Below, piece by piece: positions 1-8,853 of a DNA stretch of 52,907 nucleotides. The position numbers and the translations under genes are program-made. The stretch is from DTU098 sp964498525 (GTDB lineage: Bacteria; Bacillota; Desulfotomaculia; Desulfotomaculales; Pelotomaculaceae). The stretch is taken from NCBI GenBank assembly GCA_964498525.1, contig CAZCGU010000019.1, positions 1 to 52,907 of the forward strand. Reading direction: 5' to 3'. How positions within the stretch are numbered: position 1 is the stretch's first letter; every line of letters begins with the position of its first letter. The notes beneath the pieces were generated by a model. The model was given only the letters and a program-made list of their open reading frames with translations, made no database searches and was not told the origin of the DNA.

Positions 1-54
1 AAGGATTTATTTGGTTGTCCCTAGCTGATTTACTGCGCTAAGTGTAAAAGCCGG

Positions 55-83
55 GTTATAGCATGGCGCCACAGGGGTGTCAA
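55..83 (-). promoter_or_regulatory. Sigma-A type promoter firing leftward out of the window
   Basis: On the minus strand there is a perfect -35 TTGACA (78-83), a 17-base spacer and a -10 TATAAC (55-60). It points out of the window, so the gene it serves is not visible. The spacer end and -10 share about 15 bases with the rpsF operon promoter at 24468-24496. Confidence 0.6.
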
Positions 84-282
84 CAGGAAAGCTGTGGCGG
101 GGGCTTCCTTTGGCGGAAACGGCTTGAGGTCTTTATTCTGTTCAGGACACGTTCCCCCTGTTTAAATCTTACACTCACAATGTGTGGCCTGGCGCCAGTG
201 TTTGTTCAGCCACAAGATCACCCTGGGATATTTCTATGAGCGGGGCTACGAATTGTTGACATTTACGGCGGGCAATTCACTT

Positions 283-318
283 AAAAACTTTTCTTTCCCC
301 GGTTGGGGTGAAGTTTTT
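283..318. terminator. Bidirectional hairpin terminator after the ytrI-like gene
   Basis: Arms AAAAACTT (283-290) and AAGTTTTT (311-318) enclose an inner CCCC/GGGG pairing, with A/T runs on both sides, so it can stop transcription in either direction. It lies just beyond the 3' end of the ytrH-ytrI pair. The rest of 1-403 shows only the promoter at 55-83 and a small hairpin at 336-357; I see no credible gene there. Confidence 0.55.
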
Positions 319-403
319 ATCAACCTGATTAATATACCAGGTTATTAAATACCTGGTTTTAGGCAACATAATAATCCCGGAACGAACGGGGCAGCCCGGA
401 AGA

Positions 404-913
404 TTAAGAACCCGCCCCGGCGCCAGTTGCCACTGGCCTGGTCCCCTTTTCCATTTTCGCCTCCAGGTAAAGAATCAGCACCGGGCCGGTGATCACCAGT
501 TTTACCCTGAGGCTGTAGCTTGTCCCTTCCACCTCGACAACCCTGCTGTCAACGATCTGGGGAATGAGAAGATGATTGAGTTTCTTTACCTCCTGGCCCT
601 TTACCGGCCCCAGCCACTGCTGCACCTGCTTATCAATGGCCAGGGTTACAGCGTTTTCTTCCAGCCGGGTCAAGTTGTCCCCGGTAATGCTGATTTGTGT
701 TTCAATGCTGGAAACCACTTCCTTTTCCCTTTCGCCCATGCTTTCCCTTAAATGCTCCAGCTCCTCCTGCATTTGTACCTGTTGCCGGAGAAGGAGTTCG
801 TTTTCCTGGGCCAGCTGATCAATCTGACTGCCGATGTGAACATTTACGAACACGCCTCCCGCCAGCATACCTAGAATAAAAAACACCGCATAACGGATCC
901 TTTTGCCATTCAT
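404..913 (-). CDS. YtrI-like sporulation membrane protein
   Basis: 169 residues. An N-terminal membrane segment (about residues 8-25) is followed by a Glu/Gln-rich coiled coil (about 30-90) and a short soluble C-terminal domain. The ATG overlaps the ytrH stop codon (ATGA), and GGAGGCG lies upstream, so the two are translationally coupled. In Bacillus subtilis ytrH and ytrI form a mother-cell pair needed for efficient sporulation. I assign this gene to the ytrI role mainly from position and architecture, because sequence similarity to YtrI is not evident by eye. Ala/Gly-rich C-terminus. Confidence 0.6.
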   Translation of the reverse strand: MNGKRIRYAVFFILGMLAGGVFVNVHIGSQIDQLAQENELLLRQQVQMQEELEHLRESMGEREKEVVSSIETQISITGDNLTRLEENAVTLAIDKQVQQWLGPVKGQEVKKLNHLLIPQIVDSRVVEVEGTSYSLRVKLVITGPVLILYLEAKMEKGTRPVATGAGAGS

Positions 914-1233
914 TTTTCGCCTCCGGCCACGGCCAGGAGCATCAGATGCCCCAGATGGGTACCGGCCACAGCGCCGGCAATATAAAAGACCTGTTTAATA
1001 ACAGCAGTCATTTCCCCCTTTAGAAGCCCGGACTCCAGGATTTCAATGGTAGAAAAGGTACCGCCCAGGGCCGCAACCACCGCCCAAATCCGGATCTCCC
1101 TGGCCAACCTGAGCATCGTTGCCAGAGGTGGTTCCCGGATCATTACAGCTGCCAGGGAACCGATCAGGGCGGCGCCCAGGATCACACCCATGGCCGTAAA
1201 AAAGATAATAACGAACTTTTTTTCAAAGGTCAT
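910..1233 (-). CDS. ytrH: YtrH family sporulation protein
   Basis: 107 residues with about three hydrophobic segments, matching the size and composition of the Spore_YtrH family (B. subtilis YtrH, about 113 residues). The open frame extends upstream to 1506, but the ATG at 1233 is preceded by a GGGAGGG ribosome binding site and the upstream extension is low-complexity, so I start here. In B. subtilis it is made in the mother cell and supports spore maturation. Next to sleB-ypeB and a ytrI-like gene, it makes this block a sporulation/germination cluster. Confidence 0.85.
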   Translation of the reverse strand: MTFEKKFVIIFFTAMGVILGAALIGSLAAVMIREPPLATMLRLAREIRIWAVVAALGGTFSTIEILESGLLKGEMTAVIKQVFYIAGAVAGTHLGHLMLLAVAGGEK

Positions 1234-1437
1234 CTCTATCCCTCCCCCCGCCGGAAATGCCTGGCTCATGCCAAACTTGCCGTTCTTGCCCCAAATAATG
1301 CGCCGCCCCTGGCCCGGCCGGAAAAACCGGCCGGCTTTTATTAATGCTGTCCTTTGATAAGGCGCGGCACCTTTTAGGGCTTGTATATTTTTATTAGCTG
1401 CCATAATAAATATTACCCGGGGGGAAGCGGCTCCCCG

Positions 1438-1477
1438 AAAAAAATCCGGGGCGGGGTCCCTTGGCCCCACCCCGGAT
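1438..1477 (-). terminator. Rho-independent terminator after ypeB
   Basis: On the minus strand a 13-bp GC-rich stem (arms 1465-1477 and 1444-1456) is followed by seven T. It lies 55 bases beyond the ypeB stop and separates sleB-ypeB from ytrH. Confidence 0.85.
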
Positions 1478-1531
1478 CCTCTGCCCGGAATGCTATTTTC
1501 ATACATAAAAGGTGCTTTATCCAGGTCCGCC

Positions 1532-2893
1532 TTACATGGTCAGCGTACCGTTTTCGGTTTCAATGAGTTTCAATACATTTTCTTCCCGTCCGTTCTCGGC
1601 GTTCACATAAATCAGATAGGTCTCCTCCCCCAGCCGGCCCTGAAACTCGTAAGTCAGCTTTTCCTCCGTTGCTCCCAGGGGTATCAGCGCCAGTTTTCCC
1701 CCTTTCACTTCCAGGCGGGGATTAATGACCGCCCTGGCCTGTTCCAGGGAAATCCTATGCCCCGGCAAATCCCGCTTCCGGTGTGACATCAGGTAACCGG
1801 TTGCCTCAGCACCGGTTACCTCCCCGTTATCCAGGGCCACCGTAACCTTAACCAGGTCCGGGTAGAGGGTGGCGCCCTCCTGAACCGGGGCGAAGTTAAA
1901 GGTGACGGCGTTTTCCCGCTGCATAAAATAGGTTGAACTCATCTCGCCAAAATCCCGTTCCTTTAAAAACCGGGCCGCCTTCTGCCGGGCCTCGTCAATG
2001 CTGATTGTCTGTCCGCCGGGAAGCCGCGGCTGGATCATCCAGATGACCCGGCCTCCCTGCCTGGTCACATCCAGCTGGGTTCTGGCACCGGCATCCCCCT
2101 CACCGGAGGATACCTCCACCCGGTAGGCCGGAATACGGCCGTTCGTTTCACCGGTTACAACTGCCCGGTAATTAAGATCCGGTTGTTTGTCCACAAAGGC
2201 AAGGGCCCTTTCCGCGGCCTGGTTCCGGTCTACTTCGGCCTGCCCGCTTAAAACTTTTGGTTCTGCTTTTTCCAGGTGCTCCGAAAAGGGTCCGTCGTAA
2301 ATCAAGGTGGGGTAATCCTGCATCCGCTGGTCCAGGGCCTGCAGGTCGCTGCGGGTGGCGCCGCCGGTGGTCTCCTGCAGGTTTTTGCGGACCTGCCGCA
2401 CCAGCTCGCTGAAATAAAAATTATTCTGGGCTACCTTGTAGCTCATTCCCTGAAGTTCCTGGTTAAGGCCCAGGGACTGATGGTAAAGGTTATTAAGACT
2501 GTCCCACTGATCTGTATCGATTGCCTCTCCGCGGCTGATCTGTCTGGCCAGGCTGTCAGCGTAATCCCCCACCTGGGTCAGGAATTTGGAAGTCTGGTTC
2601 GCCAGGGCCTCGCCCAGGGGCAGCTGACTCAGGTTTGACTGGGCGAAGGCAGCCTGCTGACGGAGGTCCATAAGGAGCGAAAGATCCAGGCGCGGGTCGG
2701 CAACCACCATGCTCTTGGAAAGGAGCACTTCCAGGTTCCGGACCTCGTCAGTGAGATCAAAAAAAGCCCGTTGGTACTTGTTGTCCAGAAACACCCGGGT
2801 ATTGTGATTGGCCAAACGCTGGGTGTTGCCCCAGAAGGCCACCGCCCCAATGGCCAGGATTCCCAGGATCGCGGGGACAAACCATCTTTTCAC
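1532..2893 (-). CDS. ypeB: Germination protein YpeB
   Basis: 453 residues. YpeB is needed for SleB to localise and stay stable in the spore, and both act in cortex hydrolysis at germination. The N-terminus is an uncleaved membrane anchor (about residues 3-20). A helical region (20-190) follows, and the C-terminal half contains PepSY-like repeats. The start is GTG at 2893: AAAGGAGG sits 7 bases upstream and overlaps the sleB stop codon, whereas the ATG at 2923 lies inside sleB with no binding site. The tight sleB-ypeB arrangement is the usual one in spore formers. Confidence 0.93.
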   Translation of the reverse strand: MKRWFVPAILGILAIGAVAFWGNTQRLANHNTRVFLDNKYQRAFFDLTDEVRNLEVLLSKSMVVADPRLDLSLLMDLRQQAAFAQSNLSQLPLGEALANQTSKFLTQVGDYADSLARQISRGEAIDTDQWDSLNNLYHQSLGLNQELQGMSYKVAQNNFYFSELVRQVRKNLQETTGGATRSDLQALDQRMQDYPTLIYDGPFSEHLEKAEPKVLSGQAEVDRNQAAERALAFVDKQPDLNYRAVVTGETNGRIPAYRVEVSSGEGDAGARTQLDVTRQGGRVIWMIQPRLPGGQTISIDEARQKAARFLKERDFGEMSSTYFMQRENAVTFNFAPVQEGATLYPDLVKVTVALDNGEVTGAEATGYLMSHRKRDLPGHRISLEQARAVINPRLEVKGGKLALIPLGATEEKLTYEFQGRLGEETYLIYVNAENGREENVLKLIETENGTLTM

Positions 2894-2906
2894 AAGCAAT
2901 CCTCCT

Positions 2907-3617
2907 TTAACGTGCAAAGACATGATTCCCTATGGTCGTAACAATGCTCCTGGACCACACCCAGGGGTTGACCGGCTTGGCCGGGTTCCAGAAAAAAAGC
3001 GCGCCGCCTGTGGGGTCATAACCGCCCAGGGCCATTTCCGCAGCCCGGATGGAATCCTGGGTGAGGGGCCGGTAAGCCTGCCCGTTGCTGATCGATTCAA
3101 AGGCGTAGTCCTGGTAAATAACGCCGCTTAAGGAACGCGGAAAATCAGCGCTTTTGGTCCGGTTGGCAATAACCGCCCCCACCGCCACCTTTCCCGTGAA
3201 AGGCTCGTCCGCTGCCTCCCCTTCAATCACCCGGGCCAGCAGGGTCAACTCGTCCCTTCCCGTGGTTAACCCCCTGGAAACAGCAGGGGCAACCTCCGGG
3301 ACGCTTAAACCCATTGCTGCCAGTGTTTCCGGGCCCGCTGCACCGCTCGGGCTAATCCCGTTGTTTTGCTGAAACTTTTGCACGGCGCGGTAGGTCTCGG
3401 CCCCGTAGCTCCCGTCCTGGGGTCCGTTGTAATACCCCCATTGGCTGAGTCTCTGCTGCAGACGCAAAACATCATCGCCGCTCCTCCCCCAGTAAAGTGA
3501 AGGGCCCTGGGCCACCGCCTGCCGCCATTCCAGGGAAACCCCGGCAACGAAAAGGGCCAACAGGCAGGCTAAACAAAAGACCAGCCTATTTAAAGAAAAT
3601 CCCCTTGCTTTAATCAT
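2907..3617 (-). CDS. sleB: Spore cortex-lytic enzyme SleB
   Basis: 236 residues. Lytic transglycosylase that cleaves cortex peptidoglycan containing muramic lactam during germination. Order: signal peptide (about 1-35), peptidoglycan-binding domain (about 43-100, with LQQRLSQWGYY and KFQQNNG), then the hydrolase_2/SleB catalytic domain (about 122-233) with the catalytic Glu in RVIEGEA. ATG at 3617 has AGGAGG 5 bases upstream; a GTG six bases earlier lies inside that binding site. First gene of the sleB-ypeB unit. Confidence 0.95.
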   Translation of the reverse strand: MIKARGFSLNRLVFCLACLLALFVAGVSLEWRQAVAQGPSLYWGRSGDDVLRLQQRLSQWGYYNGPQDGSYGAETYRAVQKFQQNNGISPSGAAGPETLAAMGLSVPEVAPAVSRGLTTGRDELTLLARVIEGEAADEPFTGKVAVGAVIANRTKSADFPRSLSGVIYQDYAFESISNGQAYRPLTQDSIRAAEMALGGYDPTGGALFFWNPAKPVNPWVWSRSIVTTIGNHVFAR

Positions 3618-3680
3618 GATCACCTCCTGGCAATTTATATATATTTTTTCTTCTACTCCACTTTTTATGTAACAAAATTT

Positions 3681-3714
3681 AAAAACAAAAACCCGCCCCC
3701 TTTTGAGGACGGGT
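3681..3714 (-). terminator. Rho-independent terminator after dsrC
   Basis: On the minus strand, stem ACCCGTCC/GGGCGGGT (3714-3691, one mismatch) is followed by TTTTTGTTTTT. It ends the dsrC transcript before sleB. Confidence 0.8.
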
Positions 3715-3803
3715 CCGTGCCGGTAAATTGACCGCTTTTTTAAGTTTTAATTTTCCTCCGCCAAAAAACCGGCCCCCCGGGGAAAGTAGCCTCTCCCGGC
3801 GGT

Positions 3804-4121
3804 TTAAACACATCCGGTGGGCTTGGGCAAACCGGCAATTCTACAGGCGCCTTTGGCCGGGCCCGTGGGGAATAACTCATAAATCCGTTTCAGGCTGAAG
3901 CCGGTGTCTTTACAGAGCGCACGGATCATCGGGGCAATTTGATTCTCGGCGTAATACTGGTGCAGATAGTTAATCACTTTCCAGTGTTCCCCGGTTAAAT
4001 CGGAAATCCCCTCCTTCGCCGCAAAAACGCGGGCAACCTCTTCAGTCCACTCTTCGGGTTCGATTATGAACCCGTCCTCATCAAGTTCAATTTCCTGGCC
4101 ATTGACATGCAGATAATTCAC
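3804..4121 (-). CDS. dsrC: DsrC/TusE family sulfur-relay protein
   Basis: 105 residues, the usual DsrC length. The N-terminus has VNGQEIELDEDGF. The C-terminal arm carries both redox cysteines (Cys93 and the penultimate Cys104, 10 residues apart), which marks true DsrC rather than TusE. DsrC is the sulfur-carrier substrate of dissimilatory sulfite reductase DsrAB and forms a trisulfide that links sulfite reduction to membrane DsrMKJOP. GTG at 4121 has GGAGGTG upstream; the frame runs to an ATG at 4163 that has no binding site. It stands alone here, with no dsrAB nearby, and has its own terminator. Confidence 0.92.
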   Translation of the reverse strand: MNYLHVNGQEIELDEDGFIIEPEEWTEEVARVFAAKEGISDLTGEHWKVINYLHQYYAENQIAPMIRALCKDTGFSLKRIYELFPTGPAKGACRIAGLPKPTGCV

Positions 4122-4299
4122 TTTGTGCACACCTCCATCAGGCAACTTTATATCTAAACGCATCCCGGAGGATATTTGCTGTGAAGAACAAGAACCCGGG
4201 GGATCTTTTAAACCCCTGCGTTAAAAAATAATATCACTTCCGGTCTTACCAGTCAACGTGTCCCACGCTGTCCTTCACTATTTGCCGCTCATCAAATTC

Positions 4300-5181
4300 T
4301 CAGTATGTTTCCGGCCTGTTGTATTCAATTTCAGTAATCTCAAACTGGTACCAGAGAAAATCCCCCGTATCCAGTCTCCAGACAACTTCCCCCCTGGAAG
4401 GTACCCGAACGCCGTTGAATTCCCGCTGCTCCTTAATCAGCACTGTCCAGGATTTCAGCAGATATTGGCCGTTGAACTCCCCGTACCTGTCCGCGGTAAA
4501 GCTGACAACCTCTCCCTTCCCGTTAAAGGTAAACACCCCCGCAGCGCTGATCCCCCCGTAGTCCATGGTAACCCTGGCTGAATTTGCTCCGGCTTCCTCC
4601 CACTTCAGGTAAGGGCTCAGGGCGGCAGACGGGAACCAGACTGTCTCAGCCAGATACCGCAGCAGTGTGCCCTGGTCGACTTCCTTCCCCCTGGCATCCG
4701 CAACTTTGAGCAACGAAAAAAGTTTTATAAGCATGTGTCCCCGGCCATTACTGTACATATCCCTGCCCGCAAAGAAGATCAAGGGCGCCATTTTTACCCT
4801 GGCCTTCCAGATGAAACCCGGTTTAGCCACTGTAAAATATTGTTCCACCCGGGCAGGCATCCAGGTCCCGTCCTCTTTCAGCCTCAGCCGGGCATTTTGC
4901 TTTAAACGGACGGTGTGGGTTCCTGCCCGGCCAGTCACCCCGGATTGGATCAGCCATTTTTGCACAACCGGCGGCAGGTTATTTAAACCGTCTGCCCGGA
5001 TTATTCCATTCTCCCTTGAAATCTTGCCCTTATCCAAAGCTGCGGCATTGGCATGAAAGAGCTCTTCAACTTCCTTTTTCACACTTTGATTGAAGCGGAA
5101 ACCGGCAAAAAAGGAAACCACCGGAAAAAGAATTATAACTGCCCCCAGAATAATAAAGACTGCCAGCGTTGCTTTAGGCAT
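4300..5181 (-). CDS. DUF6544-type membrane-anchored protein
   Basis: 293 residues. One N-terminal membrane helix (about 5-27) precedes a soluble domain rich in beta strands, with motifs such as LPPVVQKWL, MPARVEQYF and PGFIWKARV typical of a family of unknown function (DUF6544/DUF6920; number from memory). The ATG at 5181 has AAGGAG 8 bases upstream; the frame is open to 5268, overlapping rlmH, without a binding site. It follows rlmH by 67 bases on the same strand. No function can be assigned. Confidence 0.7.
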   Translation of the reverse strand: MPKATLAVFIILGAVIILFPVVSFFAGFRFNQSVKKEVEELFHANAAALDKGKISRENGIIRADGLNNLPPVVQKWLIQSGVTGRAGTHTVRLKQNARLRLKEDGTWMPARVEQYFTVAKPGFIWKARVKMAPLIFFAGRDMYSNGRGHMLIKLFSLLKVADARGKEVDQGTLLRYLAETVWFPSAALSPYLKWEEAGANSARVTMDYGGISAAGVFTFNGKGEVVSFTADRYGEFNGQYLLKSWTVLIKEQREFNGVRVPSRGEVVWRLDTGDFLWYQFEITEIEYNRPETY

Positions 5182-5248
5182 ATCAGCAACTCCTTGCCGG
5201 CCTCCCCGGCTGTTTTCAACTATTATTCCTTCTGCTTCTGTTTTTATC

Positions 5249-5731
5249 TTACTTGTGGTATGGCTCATCCCTCATAATCTTAAACCAGCGGTAAATCTGT
5301 TCCAGCAAGATCAGACGCATAAGTTGATGCGGAAAGGTGAATTGGGAAAAGGTTAGCCTCAGGTCAGCACGACGAAGAATATCCGGGGATAATCCCAGAG
5401 AACCCCCGATGACAAAGGTAACGTCCGCCCTGCTTTCCAGGGCAAGCCCCTTGAGAAAACCGGCCATCTGCCCGGAGGAAAAACCTCGCCCTTTTAAGTC
5501 CAGGGCAACCAGGAAGGTGCCCGGGCGGATCCTTTTGGCCAGGCGCTCCCCCTCCCTTTCCTTGATTTTTTCCCGGCCGGAGGGCGTAAGGTTTTCCCCG
5601 GCGCTTTCATCGTCCACCTCCACTACCTTAACCCTGGCATAGGGAGTAAGTCTTTTCAGATATTCAGCCGTTCCTTCCGCCAGGTACCTTTCCTTAAGGC
5701 GGCCCACAGCCAGCACTGTTATCCGGAACAT
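5249..5731 (-). CDS. rlmH: 23S rRNA (pseudouridine1915-N3)-methyltransferase RlmH
   Basis: 160 residues, full length for this SPOUT methyltransferase. It methylates pseudouridine 1915 in helix 69 of 23S rRNA using S-adenosylmethionine. Family motifs visible: KERYLAEGTAEYLKRL at the start, LDLKGR, FVIGGSLGL (SAM site) and the C-terminal FPHQLMRLILLEQIYR. It sits in the broad dnaB-to-germination stretch where Firmicutes often place it. ATG start with a weak GTGGG upstream. Confidence 0.95.
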   Translation of the reverse strand: MFRITVLAVGRLKERYLAEGTAEYLKRLTPYARVKVVEVDDESAGENLTPSGREKIKEREGERLAKRIRPGTFLVALDLKGRGFSSGQMAGFLKGLALESRADVTFVIGGSLGLSPDILRRADLRLTFSQFTFPHQLMRLILLEQIYRWFKIMRDEPYHK

Positions 5732-5745
5732 TTCCCACCCCCATA

Positions 5746-5767
5746 GAAAAAGCGTGTTCCCACGCTT
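5746..5767 (-). terminator. Rho-independent terminator after murA
   Basis: Stem AAGCGTG/CACGCTT with a 4-base loop, then TTTTTC on the minus strand. Its first bases overlap the murA stop codon. Confidence 0.85.
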
Positions 5768-7022
5768 ATTTTCTCCAGATGGACGCTCCCAAAGACTTCA
5801 ATTTATCTTCCAACCTGTGGTAACCCCTGTCTATGTATATGGCGTTGCAGATTTCTGTTTCTCCCATGGCCATCAAGCCGGCCACGATGAGGGCGGCTCC
5901 GGCGCGCAGGTCGGTGGCCTTGACCTGGGTACCCTGTAAGGCAGATACGCCCTCAATTACCGCCAGCCGTCCCTCAACTTTTATCCTGGCGCCCATTCGC
6001 TTCAGTTCGTCGGCAACCATAAACCTGTTTTCAAAAATATTTTCCACGATCATGCTGGTGCCCGGCACCACCGCGAGCATAGCCATCAACTGGGACTGCA
6101 TATCGGTGGGAAAGCCGGGATAAGGCATGGTTTTGATGTCAATGGAGCGCAGGGGCTTATCGGCCCGCACCCTTAAGGTATCCTCTTCCTCCAGCACCTC
6201 CACATCAGCCTCACGCAACTTGGCGCTCAACGGCTGCAAGTGAATGGGGATCAGGTTTTCCAGGGTTACATCCCCCCCGGTGGCCGCTGCAGCCACCATA
6301 AAGGTGCCTGCCTCGATCCGGTCGGGTATGATTGGATAGCGCACACCCCCGTCAAGCAAGGGAGCGCCGTCGATTTTTATTACGTCGGTGCCGGCGCCCC
6401 GGACTTTGGCGCCCAGGGTATTCAGGAAATTTGCCAGGTCGACAATCTCCGGCTCCTTGGCCGCGTTCTCAATGAGCGTCTGGCCTTCGGCCAGGCAAGC
6501 CGCCATCATGATATTTTCGGTTGCACCCACACTGGGAAAGTCCAGGTAGATTCTGGCTCCTTTCAGGCGGCCCCGGACCCTGCCGTTAATGCAGCCGTGC
6601 TCCAGGGACAGCTCCGCCCCAAGTCCGGCCAGCCCCTTAAAGTGCAAATCCATGGGCCGGACCCCAATGTTGCAACCGCCGGGCAGGGCTACCCGGACCC
6701 GTCCGAACCGGGCCAGCATCGGCCCCAAAAGCAGGTTGGAAGCCCGCAGCTGTTTAACCAGCTGGTAAGGAGCCCCGGTATTCGCTTCTTCGGGGGGCTT
6801 AATCCTCAGGGTTTCGGAATCTTCCCACTTTACTGTGGCCCCGAGGTTGTTGATGATCCCGATCATTATCCGCACGTCCCTGATCTTCGGAACGTTTTCC
6901 AGCACGACCTCGTTCCTGGAAAGAAACGTGGCGCACAAGACAGCCAGGGAGGCGTTCTTGGCGCCGCTGATTCTTATCCTGCCGCGGAGGGGTTTACCCC
7001 CCGCGATAACAATCTTGTCCAT
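5766..7022 (-). CDS. murA: UDP-N-acetylglucosamine 1-carboxyvinyltransferase
   Basis: 418 residues. Transfers the enolpyruvyl group of phosphoenolpyruvate to UDP-GlcNAc, the first committed step of peptidoglycan synthesis, in the cytoplasm. The N-terminal SGAKN with Lys22, the catalytic cysteine Cys117 in PGGCNIG (the fosfomycin target) and the RPMDLH motif are all present. ATG start with TAGGAGG 7 bases upstream. It has its own terminator. Many Firmicutes carry two murA paralogues; which one this is cannot be told from the window. Confidence 0.96.
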   Translation of the reverse strand: MDKIVIAGGKPLRGRIRISGAKNASLAVLCATFLSRNEVVLENVPKIRDVRIMIGIINNLGATVKWEDSETLRIKPPEEANTGAPYQLVKQLRASNLLLGPMLARFGRVRVALPGGCNIGVRPMDLHFKGLAGLGAELSLEHGCINGRVRGRLKGARIYLDFPSVGATENIMMAACLAEGQTLIENAAKEPEIVDLANFLNTLGAKVRGAGTDVIKIDGAPLLDGGVRYPIIPDRIEAGTFMVAAAATGGDVTLENLIPIHLQPLSAKLREADVEVLEEEDTLRVRADKPLRSIDIKTMPYPGFPTDMQSQLMAMLAVVPGTSMIVENIFENRFMVADELKRMGARIKVEGRLAVIEGVSALQGTQVKATDLRAGAALIVAGLMAMGETEICNAIYIDRGYHRLEDKLKSLGASIWRK

Positions 7023-7176
7023 TAATGTCCTCCTAAAAGACTAGTGGCGGCAAAAATTTAAACCCATAAAAACTATTCGTGTTAAATGTTTTTATTCCTG
7101 CCCGCCAATCAGGATTATAAAGCACCGGAGGATTTCTTTTTTGGCCCGGACAACTTGTGCCCGGTTAAGGCCCTGC

Positions 7177-8115
7177 TTACAGGGAAGAAAAGCTGGTTTT
7201 CTTCCCTTTGTCTGTTTGCAATACCCATGTTTGCCAGTTCGCCTCGAACTGATCTTCTTCCAGATTCAGCACCTTCCCGGCGGCCCGGCCGAAACTATAA
7301 CCATGACTCAGTTCTTTAATCAAAAGCCCCAGGGCATCCTCCCCGTAATGGCTGACAATATACTGCACTGCGGCAAGGGATTGGTTGTAGGCGCGGGTCT
7401 GATCGGGCAAATTATCGAAATCCCGGTTCAATTCCCGCATGGTATAAAAGGGCGGTTGCAGTGACTGCGACGGCTCGCCCAGGGTGAAACCCGTCAACTT
7501 ATACTCCTCGTACTGGGCCACACCCTCGGTAAACCAGCGGGGATAGTTGCCTCCCGTAAGATAATCCACCATCAAGTGGGTCAGCTCGTGGGCCATCGGC
7601 CCGGAAGATATAAAGACTTCCCTGACCCGGTCCGCCTCTGATTCTGTTACCCAGGCCCCGGGTGAAAGCACCCGGATAACCCCGGCCCAGTAAACACCCA
7701 TGGCGCTCTCACTGGCTTCCCAGCCAAAACTCTGATTGAGCTCTTCTTTTGTAGCATAGAGGATAATGGGTATCCTGCCCCGGGGTTTACAGCCGAAATC
7801 TTCCGTAACAGGCTCGTAAAACCTTTCCGCCGTTTCCAGGACCAACTCCGCCTCAGCCCGGTCTTCCGGCCTGTACTTGACAAAAAAATGCTCGGAGGTG
7901 AGTTTGGACATGTGCCGGGAACCAACTACCGCATGGATCTTGACCATTTCCCGGATGGCTCCGTAGCCGTAGAATCTTATGCCGGCGGGAATGCTCCACA
8001 GGATGGGCAAAAGCAGCACAAAAATCGCCGTTATAATTTTGGCCAGACGTTTACTGTTGAAATTTGGAGCAGGGCCGGAAACATTTTTAATGTTGTTTGG
8101 CGCCCCGGTTTGCAT
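7177..8115 (-). CDS. Membrane-anchored peptidase MA-family metalloprotease
   Basis: 312 residues. An N-terminal cytoplasmic stretch and one membrane helix (about 25-45) precede an extracellular zinc-peptidase domain. The zinc motif HELTH (about residue 178) and the downstream Glu in WFTEGVAQYEE fit a gluzincin of the peptidase_MA_2 family. Substrate unknown. ATG start with GGGAGG well placed. A bidirectional terminator lies just upstream, so this is probably a single-gene unit. Confidence 0.82.
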   Translation of the reverse strand: MQTGAPNNIKNVSGPAPNFNSKRLAKIITAIFVLLLPILWSIPAGIRFYGYGAIREMVKIHAVVGSRHMSKLTSEHFFVKYRPEDRAEAELVLETAERFYEPVTEDFGCKPRGRIPIILYATKEELNQSFGWEASESAMGVYWAGVIRVLSPGAWVTESEADRVREVFISSGPMAHELTHLMVDYLTGGNYPRWFTEGVAQYEEYKLTGFTLGEPSQSLQPPFYTMRELNRDFDNLPDQTRAYNQSLAAVQYIVSHYGEDALGLLIKELSHGYSFGRAAGKVLNLEEDQFEANWQTWVLQTDKGKKTSFSSL

Positions 8116-8194
8116 AAATTACCTCCCGCCGGTTAATCAATCAGTCTAATTATAAGACGGGAGGCAAGCCCTTTCCTAGCGGAAAATACTTCAT

Positions 8195-8250
8195 AAAAAG
8201 ACCCGGGAACGGGGCAGCGGATTCCCGCCGCCTGGCTCCCGGGTCTTTTA
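8195..8250. terminator. Bidirectional terminator after the TPR gene
   Basis: Long stem with outer arms AAAAAGACCCGGGA and TCCCGGGTCTTTTA and an inner GCGG/CCGC pairing. It closes the TPR-protein transcript on the minus strand (T run after the stem) and insulates the peptidase gene downstream. Confidence 0.85.
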
Positions 8251-8268
8251 ACTGCAGGCAACAATCTG

Positions 8269-8853
8269 TTACTGCCCAGCGGCCACCTTCCATTCTTCAA
8301 TGGCCTGCCTGGCCTTTTCAACGTCCATTCCTTCCCCGGCCAGGGAAATGAACTTTTCCATCTCTGCAATGGCCGCAGGGTAATCCTGCTTGCCTGTACC
8401 CAGGACAATGCTGTACAGGTAGTGAGCGCCCTTATTGCCGGGATCCCTTTGGATTATTTCCTGCAAATGCGCTATGGCCGGGTCATACTGGCTGCCGTAA
8501 TAATAAAGGGTAGCCAGATTAATCCGGGCTTCCGTTTCAGCCGGGTCAAGGACCAGGACCTGTTCGTAAGTTGTTATGGCCTCCTCGTGCCGGCCTGTAT
8601 AAATATAAGTTTCAGCCAGTTCCAGCAAAAGATTCTTATCCCCGGGATTTGCCCGGGCCCTTTCTTCCAGGCCGGCAAGCTGCTCCTGAAGTGTCCGGGA
8701 TGCGGCATCATCCCCGGGAACCCCGCCGTTGCCCGGCTGCTTTTGGAACATACCGGCTATTGGAATAACCAGACCGATGGCAATCAGGATAGTAACTGTA
8801 ATAAAAAGAACCCTGCGCAACTTATTTTTATGGACGGACTTGCGAATAAACAA
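8269..8853 (-). CDS. Tetratricopeptide-repeat membrane protein
   Basis: 194 residues. One membrane helix (about 15-35) is followed by a linker and about three TPR units (about 60-175; signatures LLELAETYIYTGRHEEAI, ARINLATLYYYGSQYDPAI, AHYLYSIVLG). TPR domains are scaffolds for protein-protein contacts; the partner is unknown. The likely start is TTG at 8853, with GAGG 7 bases upstream; a GTG at 8862 overlaps that site. It follows the M23 peptidase gene by about 175 bases. Confidence 0.82.
   Translation of the reverse strand: MFIRKSVHKNKLRRVLFITVTILIAIGLVIPIAGMFQKQPGNGGVPGDDAASRTLQEQLAGLEERARANPGDKNLLLELAETYIYTGRHEEAITTYEQVLVLDPAETEARINLATLYYYGSQYDPAIAHLQEIIQRDPGNKGAHYLYSIVLGTGKQDYPAAIAEMEKFISLAGEGMDVEKARQAIEEWKVAAGQ

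Noticed and set aside
6240..7025. 261-codon plus-strand open frame
   Set aside because: Antisense to murA, which has a full set of catalytic motifs. The frame is rich in Gly, Pro and Gln and has no ribosome binding site.
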